Origin: an uncultured Prevotellaceae bacterium
GTDB lineage: Bacteria > Bacteroidota > Bacteroidia > Bacteroidales > Bacteroidaceae
Assembly: GCA_946405695.1 (NCBI GenBank)
Contig: CAMJIA010000037.1
Span: forward strand, 1 to 15,857
Direction of reading: 5' to 3'
Length of the DNA stretch: 15,857 bases
Of the stretch, positions 11,171-15,857 are shown piece after piece. The stretch's first letter is position 1. Each line of letters begins with the position of its first letter. The notes under the pieces are model-generated. The model was not told the origin of the DNA and did not search any database. It was given only the letters and a program-made list of their open reading frames with translations. A program made the position numbers and the translations under genes.

Positions 11171-12304
11171 ATGAAGAAAATAATATTATTCCTGACGGCT
11201 GCAGTCCTGACGATTGGCTGTCAGAACGATGACACCGACTTCAGCGAGTACATCAATGGAACGACTCCAACAACATCCAACCATGTTGTTAATATAGTAT
11301 ATAACGGTACAAATGTCACGGTAACGGGCGATACCAAAGGTTACGTAACCACTAACGGAGCAGACGTAACAGTGAATACCGGCACCGACACCGATTCGCT
11401 GTTGCTCGTCCTCAGTGGTTCAACCACCAATGGTTCGTTGCTGGTGTATCGGGAGTATAAATTCGGCATACAACTGAATGGTGTCAGCATCCATCATGCT
11501 AATGGTCCAGCCATTAATAACCAGTGCAGCAAGTCGCTCTATCTGCATGTTGCAGATGGTACCACGAATACGCTAACCGACGGTACTGCTTATACAGAGC
11601 AGGAGTTTGACCAGAAGGGCGCTTTGTTTAGCGAGGGTCAGATGATATTCCTAGGTACAGGCAGTCTGTCGGTTACGGGCAACTGCAAACACGCCATTGC
11701 CTGCGACGACTATATCATCATTGACGGAAACGTAAAGTTACAGGCTACATCCTCTACTGGTAACGGCATCAAGGTGAACGACGGACTATGGATTAATAAT
11801 GGTACACTCGACATCAACGTCACAGCTGATGGGGCCCGTGGCATCCGGTGCGACAATGTAGTAGAAATTACCGGCGGAGCTACCACCATCACCACCAGTG
11901 GCGACTGCGTTTACGACGATGATGCGGACGAATACAGCAGCGCTGCCTGCATCAAGTGTGACCTTGACTTCACCATGAGCGGTGGTACGCTGACCATGAC
12001 CAGTAGCGGCGATGGCGGCAAGGGCATCAACAGCTCAGCCAAGGTCCTCTTCAGCGGTGGTACCTTGAGTGCCATTACAACTGGCGACAACGAATACGGT
12101 AAGCCCAAGGCTATCAAGGCTACAACAGGCATCACCGTCAGCGGCGGTTCGTTTACGGCAAAGGTAGATAAGAGTTGGGCCTGCGATAGTGGCTATGGCG
12201 ATGATACAACTACCGATGCTGAAAAACTGGCTAACTGTGTGACGGTTGTTGGCACCCCCAAGACATCAAGCATCAACAAGAAGTCGGTAGTGATAACCTA
12301 CTGA
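11171..12304 (+). CDS. Cthe_2159-type carbohydrate-binding beta-helix lipoprotein (short paralogue)
   Basis: This 377-residue predicted lipoprotein has the signal sequence MKKIILFLTAAVLTIG with the lipidated Cys at C17, followed by QNDDTD. An acidic run right after the Cys resembles the Bacteroidota surface-export signal, so it is likely exposed outside the cell. The rest is Gly/Thr/Asn-rich with beta-helix coils of about 25 residues, such as STGNGIKVNDGLWINNG, DGARGIRCDNVVEITGG and GGKGINSSAKVLFSGG. This pattern matches the Cthe_2159 family (PF14262, formerly DUF4353), whose founding member is a calcium-containing right-handed beta-helix that binds polysaccharide. Acidic loops such as YDDDADE could hold Ca2+. 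It is colinear with the 587-residue paralogue downstream but lacks that protein's linker and C-terminal extension. It is the fourth gene of the operon, 34 bp after DUF2490, and ends before a terminator. Confidence 0.87.
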   Translation: MKKIILFLTAAVLTIGCQNDDTDFSEYINGTTPTTSNHVVNIVYNGTNVTVTGDTKGYVTTNGADVTVNTGTDTDSLLLVLSGSTTNGSLLVYREYKFGIQLNGVSIHHANGPAINNQCSKSLYLHVADGTTNTLTDGTAYTEQEFDQKGALFSEGQMIFLGTGSLSVTGNCKHAIACDDYIIIDGNVKLQATSSTGNGIKVNDGLWINNGTLDINVTADGARGIRCDNVVEITGGATTITTSGDCVYDDDADEYSSAACIKCDLDFTMSGGTLTMTSSGDGGKGINSSAKVLFSGGTLSAITTGDNEYGKPKAIKATTGITVSGGSFTAKVDKSWACDSGYGDDTTTDAEKLANCVTVVGTPKTSSINKKSVVITY

Positions 12305-12331
12305 ACATTGTCTGTTCATTGAACAAATAGG

Positions 12332-12370
12332 CCGGTTTGCTGAATATTATTGGCAGACCGGTATTTTATG
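12332..12370 (+). terminator. Rho-independent terminator
   Basis: CCGGTTTGC (12332-12340) pairs with GCAGACCGG (12353-12361) in a 9-bp stem with one G-U wobble and a 12-nt loop, followed by the T-rich tail TATTTTATG. It lies 28 bp after the short beta-helix lipoprotein gene. The structure overlaps the promoter of the next gene, whose -33 element falls at the 3' end of the loop. Confidence 0.75.
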
Positions 12371-12380
12371 TTTACCTTTG
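12349..12380 (+). promoter_or_regulatory. Bacteroidota-type promoter for the long beta-helix lipoprotein
   Basis: A perfect -7 box TACCTTTG lies at 12373-12380. Exactly 20 bp upstream is ATTG (12349-12352), one mismatch from the -33 consensus TTTG. The leader to the ATG at 12413 would be about 28 nt. The stem of the upstream terminator sits between the two boxes. Confidence 0.7.
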
Positions 12381-12412
12381 CGCAAAATAATACAAACAAA
12401 GCAAACTATTAA

Positions 12413-14176
12413 ATGAATATGAAGAAGATCATGACTTTCGTGATGCTTGTGGCATCTGTAGCGGTGATAACATGTTGCTCGACGCAAGATCCGTTCGAGG
12501 AATTCAGCGGTGGAAACAGTTGGGGAAGCGGCGGCGGTAATATGTCTGGTGGCAACGGCAGTTCAGCAACAACGGGCGAACTGGCTACCTTTGACATCGC
12601 AATAGATCAAACGACGGCTGAACCGACGAATGCTGCCGAAGAGTATTTCCCTGATGAGGAGGATGCGTTGGAGAACAACGAGTTCACCAAGGAGGTCAGC
12701 ATCGACCTGTCAAACCCTGTCACAAAGACGGAGAACGGTGTGGAGATAACGGTTAATGGCGGTCACGTGACGGCGAATCACGCATCGGAGAAGAAGATCT
12801 GCTACGTGGTAAGCGGCACAACGACAAATGGCTCTTTTACGGTTATTGGCGACAAGAAATATGCTGTGAAACTCAACGGCGTGAGCATCACTAACCCTGA
12901 CTCAGCGGCATTGAACCTGCTGAGTGGCAAGCGGGCGTTCGTTATTCTGGCTGAGGGCACCAAGAATACGCTGACTGATGGTACGAGCGGCGCGCAGAAG
13001 GGCGCACTCTACTGTAAGGGTAAGTTGCTGTTTAACGGCAGCGGACAACTAAGCGTGACGGGTAACACCAATAACGGCATTCATTCGGCCGACTATATTG
13101 TGTTCAATAAGGGTAACAGTATCTATGTGAAGTCAACAGTCAATCACGGCATCAAGGCCAACGATGGCATCTTCATCAATGGCGGCATCCTGAATGTCGA
13201 GGTGTCGGCAGCGGCAACTAAAGGCATCAACTGCGAGAGCCACATCATCGTAAATGGTGGACGCACAACGGTGCTGACAACAGGCGACGGCATGTACGAC
13301 ACAGAAGACAAGGAGGCAAAGGGCGCGGCAGGCATCAAGGCCGACTCTACCTTCACCATCAATGCCGGTGAACTGTGGCTGAAGAGTACAGGTAGTGGTG
13401 GCAAGGGTATCAACGTTGATATGGAAGCCAACTTCAATGGTGGCAGCGTGTATGTCGTCACCACCGGTGGACAGTTTAGTGGTTCAGGAGACACCTCGTC
13501 GCCCAAGGGCATCAAGGTTGACGGCGCCCTCAACATCTCTGGTGGCAAGATCTGGGTACGCACCAGCGGCAATAACGGTGAGGGTATCGAGACCAAGAGC
13601 ACGCTGACTATCACAGGTGGTGAAGTGGCCAGCTATGCCTACGACGACGCCATCAACTCTAAAGGCGATATGACCATCACTGGTGGCCACGTCTATGCCC
13701 AGGGCCAGCACAACGATGGTCTGGATGCTAACGGCAACTGCTACATCAAGGGTGGCGTGGTTTATGCCATCTGCTCTGGAACACCTGAGGTAGCTATAGA
13801 TGCCAATACCGAGGGCGGTAAGAAGCTCTATGTTAGTGGTGGCACCATCATCGCCATCGGCGGACTGGAGAGCGGCGCCAGCCTCACACAGTCGTGCTAC
13901 CAGACCTCCTCGTGGAGCGCTAATATTTGGTATGCTCTGACCGTTGGCAACGACACCTTCTCTTTCAAGACACCATCAAGTGGTGGTTCAGGGTTTGTTG
14001 TCAGCGGAGCCTCTCAGCCCACACTTAAGTCGGGAGTCACCGTTGCGGATGGCACATCCTATTTCAGTGGCCTCAGCATTGCTGGTGGTACCGTCAGCGG
14101 TGGTTCATCAGTTAGTCTCTCGTCTTATACTGGCGGTAGTGGAGGCCCAGGTGGCTGGCCTGGTGGCTGGCGTTGA
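12413..14176 (+). CDS. Cthe_2159-type carbohydrate-binding beta-helix lipoprotein (long paralogue)
   Basis: The 587-residue predicted lipoprotein has a signal sequence ending in VITCC (lipidation at C21 or C22), followed by STQDPFEEF, again acidic near the lipid and consistent with surface exposure. Residues 32-50 form a Gly/Ser/Asn linker and 62-95 an acidic stretch (EEYFPDEEDALENNE). From about 108 to 485 there is a right-handed beta-helix of the PF14262 (Cthe_2159) kind. Gly/Ala-Ile/Leu steps at 222, 246, 271, 307, 332, 366, 391, 413, 436 and 461 mark coils mostly 22-25 residues apart, with NGG, SGG, TGG or KGG turns between them. A C-terminal domain (about 500-570) and the tail GGSGGPGGWPGGWR finish the protein. 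It aligns with the preceding gene along that gene's full beta-helix. ATG 12419 is an alternative start that would drop two residues. Binding partner unknown; pectin- or cellulose-like glycans are suggested by the family. Confidence 0.87.
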   Translation: MNMKKIMTFVMLVASVAVITCCSTQDPFEEFSGGNSWGSGGGNMSGGNGSSATTGELATFDIAIDQTTAEPTNAAEEYFPDEEDALENNEFTKEVSIDLSNPVTKTENGVEITVNGGHVTANHASEKKICYVVSGTTTNGSFTVIGDKKYAVKLNGVSITNPDSAALNLLSGKRAFVILAEGTKNTLTDGTSGAQKGALYCKGKLLFNGSGQLSVTGNTNNGIHSADYIVFNKGNSIYVKSTVNHGIKANDGIFINGGILNVEVSAAATKGINCESHIIVNGGRTTVLTTGDGMYDTEDKEAKGAAGIKADSTFTINAGELWLKSTGSGGKGINVDMEANFNGGSVYVVTTGGQFSGSGDTSSPKGIKVDGALNISGGKIWVRTSGNNGEGIETKSTLTITGGEVASYAYDDAINSKGDMTITGGHVYAQGQHNDGLDANGNCYIKGGVVYAICSGTPEVAIDANTEGGKKLYVSGGTIIAIGGLESGASLTQSCYQTSSWSANIWYALTVGNDTFSFKTPSSGGSGFVVSGASQPTLKSGVTVADGTSYFSGLSIAGGTVSGGSSVSLSSYTGGSGGPGGWPGGWR

Positions 14177-14188
14177 TGACAATGATTG

Positions 14189-14230
14189 TTAAATCCCAAG
14201 GCAGAATCAACCTGTTTTGGGATTTAATTT
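14189..14230 (+). terminator. Strong rho-independent terminator
   Basis: A 16-bp stem (14189-14204 with 14212-14227, two G-U wobbles) closes a 7-nt loop, AATCAAC, and is followed by TTT. It lies 12 bp after the stop of the long beta-helix lipoprotein gene and ends that transcript. The outer stem TTAAATCCCAA/TTGGGATTTAA is perfectly complementary. Its outer A/T base pairs also make it a plausible terminator in the reverse direction. Confidence 0.88.
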
Positions 14231-14231
14231 G

Positions 14232-14239
14232 TATATTTG
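14232..14239 (+). promoter_or_regulatory. -7 promoter box for the LUD-domain gene
   Basis: TATATTTG matches the Bacteroidota -7 consensus TAnnTTTG and is followed by CGGC, a context seen at other promoters of this phylum. No TTTG lies at the expected 19-21 bp upstream; the nearest (14216-14219) is only 12 bp away and inside the terminator stem. The ATG at 14273 is 33 bp downstream. Confidence 0.6.
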
Positions 14240-14272
14240 CGGCAAGAATTTATGAACTAAACGAATACAATC

Positions 14273-14917
14273 ATGTTAGGCAACAATCCGCAAGAACAAA
14301 GAAATGAGCGTCTTGCTCAGACGATAATCAAGAATCTGAAGCGTCGCCACATAGAAGGCTTCTATTGTGCAACGGCAGAAGAGGCAGTGAAGAAAGTCTC
14401 GGAGCTTATCGACGACGGAAGTAGTGTGACATGGGGCGGTACAATGACTGTCCGAGACCTAGGTATTCCTCAATATCTCAAAGACCGTGGAACATTGCAG
14501 GTGCTTGACCGAGACCTTGCTGAAACACCAGAGGAGAAGCAGGCGATGTATCTCAAGGCATTCTCAGCAGATGTCTACCTGTCCAGTGCCAATGCCATCT
14601 CTGAGGACGGCGTCATCGTAAACATCGATGGAAACGGAAACCGTGTGGCTGCTATCACGTGGGGACCGAAGAAGGTTATCTTTGTCATCGGCCTGAACAA
14701 AGTGGCTCAGAATGTAGAGGCTGCTCTTGCCAGAGCGCGTAGCACGGCATCGCCCATCAATGCAGCCCGCTTCGACATCAAGACTCCTTGCCAGACGGAC
14801 GGTGTGTGCCATAACTGCAATTCGCCGGAATCCATCTGCAACTACGTCCACTTCCTCAGGAACTCACCCCGAGGCCGTCATGTCGTCGTACTGGTAGGGG
14901 AGAGCCTCGGTTATTAG
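14273..14917 (+). CDS. LUD-domain protein (LutC/YkgG-related, DUF1121 type)
   Basis: This 214-residue cytoplasmic protein carries a LUD fold (family of LutC/YkgG lactate-utilisation proteins). Visible signatures are SVTWGGTMTVRDLGIPQYL (51-69), YLSSANAISEDGVIVNIDGN (102-121) and the nucleotide-binding-like turn NRVAAITWGPKKVIFVIG (123-140). The C-terminus has four closely spaced cysteines, C173, C179, C182 and C189 (TPCQTDGVCHNCN), which could bind a metal or Fe-S cluster. Members of this single-gene type are commonly annotated lactate utilization protein, but lutA and lutB are absent here. The gene stands alone between two terminators, so its true substrate is open. Confidence 0.85.
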   Translation: MLGNNPQEQRNERLAQTIIKNLKRRHIEGFYCATAEEAVKKVSELIDDGSSVTWGGTMTVRDLGIPQYLKDRGTLQVLDRDLAETPEEKQAMYLKAFSADVYLSSANAISEDGVIVNIDGNGNRVAAITWGPKKVIFVIGLNKVAQNVEAALARARSTASPINAARFDIKTPCQTDGVCHNCNSPESICNYVHFLRNSPRGRHVVVLVGESLGY

Positions 14918-14974
14918 AACTTGCTTGCTTTGACCTTGGTTAAAGACCCCTTGGGTGAGAGCTCAGCTTGTATC

Positions 14975-15005
14975 AAAAAAAAAGAGGTCGTTATGACCTC
15001 TTTTT
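14975..15005. terminator. Bidirectional terminator between the LUD gene and tRNA-Lys
   Basis: GAGGTC (14984-14989) and GACCTC (14995-15000) close a 5-nt loop GTTAT. The hairpin is flanked by nine A on the left (14975-14983) and five T on the right (15001-15005), so it works for + strand transcripts from the LUD gene and for minus-strand transcripts from the tRNA. The A and T runs extend the stem by 5 A-T pairs. Confidence 0.92.
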
Positions 15006-15006
15006 G

Positions 15007-15079
15007 TGATCCGCTTGGGGCTCGAACCCAAGACCCCAACATTAAAAGTGTTGTGCTCTACCAACTGAGCTAGCGGATC
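15007..15079 (-). tRNA. tRNA-Lys (anticodon UUU)
   Basis: Read on the minus strand, a 73-nt cloverleaf is complete. The acceptor GATCCGC pairs with GCGGATC, the D arm is GCTC/GAGC around AGTTGGTA, the anticodon stem is CAACA/TGTTG with loop CTTTTAA (anticodon TTT at 15044-15046), and the T arm is TTGGG/CCCAA around TTCGAGC. The discriminator is A and the 3' CCA is not encoded. Its 3' end is 1 bp from the bidirectional terminator. Confidence 0.97.
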
Positions 15080-15098
15080 ATCGCTTAAAAAGCGGGTG

Positions 15099-15130
15099 CA
15101 AAGGTACGCAATATTTTTGAATTGGCCAAA
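15099..15130 (-). promoter_or_regulatory. Promoter of tRNA-Lys
   Basis: On the minus strand, TTTG (15130-15127) and TACCTTTG (15106-15099) are 20 bp apart, a full match to the Bacteroidota consensus. The -33 box lies only 1 bp beyond the tdk stop codon at 15132-15134. A small hairpin, CGCTT/AAGCG (15082-15094), falls in the short tRNA leader. Confidence 0.85.
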
Positions 15131-15131
15131 T

Positions 15132-15743
15132 TTATTCGGCAGTTTTTTCGTTTTTGGCTTTCTGCTCCTCTGCTATCGCCTTCTGGTAGCATTCGCGACA
15201 GAGGGGTTCGTACTCTTGTGTCTCGCCTAAGAGTACTCGCTTGTCGTTCTGAACGGTGCGGTGGCTGACATAGGCCAGAGAACCGCACTTGACGCAGATG
15301 GCATGTACCTTGGTGACGTCGTCGGCAATGGCGCAGAGGGCAGGCATGGGGCCGAAGGGAATACCCTTGTAGTCCATGTCCAGGCCAGCAATGATGACAC
15401 GCACGCCACGATTGGCCAGCTCGTTGCAGACATCCACCAGTCCTTGGTCGAAGAACTGAGCCTCGTCGATACCCACCACGTCGATGTCGCTGGATAGCAG
15501 CAGGATGCTGGCTGAGGAGTCGAGTGGGGTAGAAGGAATGGCGTTGTGGTCGTGGCTGACCACCTCTTCGTCACTATAGCGCGTGTCGATGGCAGGTTTG
15601 AATATTTCTACTTTCTGCTTGGCAAACTGGGCGCGGCGCAGACGACGAATCAGTTCTTCGGTCTTTCCAGAGAACATAGAGCCGCAAACGACTTCTATAC
15701 GGCCAGGGCGGCGGCTTTCACCCGATGTTGGATATGTAATCAT
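15132..15743 (-). CDS. tdk: Thymidine kinase
   Basis: This 203-residue cytoplasmic enzyme phosphorylates thymidine to dTMP in the pyrimidine salvage pathway. The type II (TK1-like) layout is clear: P-loop GSMFSGKT (21-28), Walker B/catalytic region IDEAQFF (92-98, base E94), [15 protein letters not shown] (119-133), and a structural zinc site from C150/C153 (CVKC) and C182/C185 (CREC), with the substrate-binding lasso between them ([13 protein letters not shown]). The length is normal for the family, with a short charged C-terminal tail. ATG 15743 is only 4 nt from a -7 box, so the mRNA may have almost no leader. tRNA-Lys follows on the same strand. Confidence 0.96.
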   Translation of the reverse strand: MITYPTSGESRRPGRIEVVCGSMFSGKTEELIRRLRRAQFAKQKVEIFKPAIDTRYSDEEVVSHDHNAIPSTPLDSSASILLLSSDIDVVGIDEAQFFDQGLVDVCNELANRGVRVIIAGLDMDYKGIPFGPMPALCAIADDVTKVHAICVKCGSLAYVSHRTVQNDKRVLLGETQEYEPLCRECYQKAIAEEQKAKNEKTAE

Positions 15744-15747
15744 GCTG

Positions 15748-15755
15748 CAAAGATA
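15748..15755 (-). promoter_or_regulatory. -7 promoter box of tdk
   Basis: On the minus strand TATCTTTG matches TAnnTTTG and is followed by CAGC and then the tdk ATG. The place where a -33 TTTG would be expected (about 15775-15779) is A/T-rich without a clear match. The position implies a leaderless or near-leaderless tdk transcript. Confidence 0.6.
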
Positions 15756-15762
15756 ATAAATA

Positions 15763-15792
15763 ATTCATAATTTATAATGCATATTCATAATT
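15763..15792. repeat. Short A/T-rich direct repeat between tdk and rsmI
   Basis: ATTCATAATT occurs at 15763-15772 and again at 15783-15792, 20 bp apart, within a very A/T-rich divergent promoter region. It may be chance given the composition, or a small repeat of the kind scattered between genes in Prevotella-like genomes. Confidence 0.45.
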
Positions 15793-15798
15793 ATTTTT

Positions 15799-15806
15799 TA
15801 ATTTTG
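15799..15806 (+). promoter_or_regulatory. -7 promoter box of rsmI
   Basis: TAATTTTG matches TAnnTTTG and is followed by CAGCGTT and the rsmI ATG, so only 7 nt separate box and start codon. No good -33 TTTG is visible at the expected distance. It mirrors the tdk box on the other strand. Confidence 0.55.
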
Positions 15807-15813
15807 CAGCGTT

Positions 15814-15857
15814 ATGGGAATATTATATATTGTACCCACGCCTGTGGGGAATATGGA
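15814..15857 (+). CDS. rsmI: 16S rRNA (cytidine1402-2'-O)-methyltransferase, 3'-truncated
   Basis: Only the first 14 codons are in the window (MGILYIVPTPVGNM), and the gene runs off the right edge. The N-terminal motif LYIVPTPVGN is the hallmark start of RsmI (YraL), the SAM-dependent tetrapyrrole-methylase-fold enzyme that methylates C1402 of 16S rRNA. The gene is divergent from tdk with 70 bp between the start codons. Confidence 0.85.
   Translation, partial: MGILYIVPTPVGNM

Noticed and set aside
12313..12325. Palindrome TGTTCA-T-TGAACA after the short lipoprotein gene
   Set aside because: Short, with a 1-nt centre and no second copy seen; it could be an operator but may equally be chance. 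The nearby GC stem is the better terminator.
13080..13860. Repeated Gly/Asp/Thr-rich DNA that might suggest a tandem repeat or CRISPR-like array
   Set aside because: The periodicity is at protein level (beta-helix coils), the nucleotide repeats are imperfect and there are no constant-length spacers.
14216..14219. TTTG as a -33 element for the LUD-gene promoter
   Set aside because: Only 12 bp from the -7 box, while other promoters in this window use 20 bp, and it lies within the terminator stem.

Overview
The window reads as a piece of a Bacteroidota chromosome, most likely Prevotella or a close relative in the Bacteroidales. I base this on four things: starch genes of the Sus type (a GH97 glucosidase and a pullulanase beside an SLC45-like transporter), promoters of the Bacteroidota form TTTG-N20-TAnnTTTG, no Shine-Dalgarno sequences before the starts, and lipoproteins with acidic residues just after the lipidated Cys. 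Species assignment is inference. Genes are densely packed and no gene-free stretch exceeds 300 bases.

Region 1 (1-8876) is a starch/maltodextrin operon on the + strand. It holds a LacI-type regulator cut by the left edge, an MFS sugar transporter, a CBM20-CBM20-GH77 4-alpha-glucanotransferase (malQ), a secreted inverting GH97 alpha-glucosidase (susB-like) and a secreted type I pullulanase (pulA-like). Gaps are 42, 14, 3 and 1 bp. The likely division of labour is that periplasmic pullulanase debranches, periplasmic GH97 releases glucose, the MFS carrier imports maltose or short glucans, and cytoplasmic MalQ disproportionates them. No SusC/SusD pair is present in the window.

Region 2 (8904-14230) is the most interesting part. 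A strong promoter drives four tightly packed genes: a VTC/triphosphate-tunnel polyphosphate-polymerase-like enzyme, a five-helix DUF4956 membrane protein, a DUF2490 outer-membrane barrel and a Cthe_2159-type beta-helix lipoprotein. A terminator/promoter combination follows, and then a larger second Cthe_2159-type lipoprotein with its own terminator. Together the genes span cytosol, inner membrane, outer membrane and cell surface. They look like an unnamed envelope system, perhaps one that makes, exports or anchors a polymer.

Region 3 (14232-15857) is housekeeping. It contains a LUD-domain protein with a four-Cys C-terminus, a bidirectional terminator, tRNA-Lys(UUU) on the minus strand with a textbook promoter, thymidine kinase (tdk) on the minus strand, and the first 14 codons of rsmI on the + strand. 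tdk and rsmI are divergent, and their promoter boxes are arranged symmetrically.
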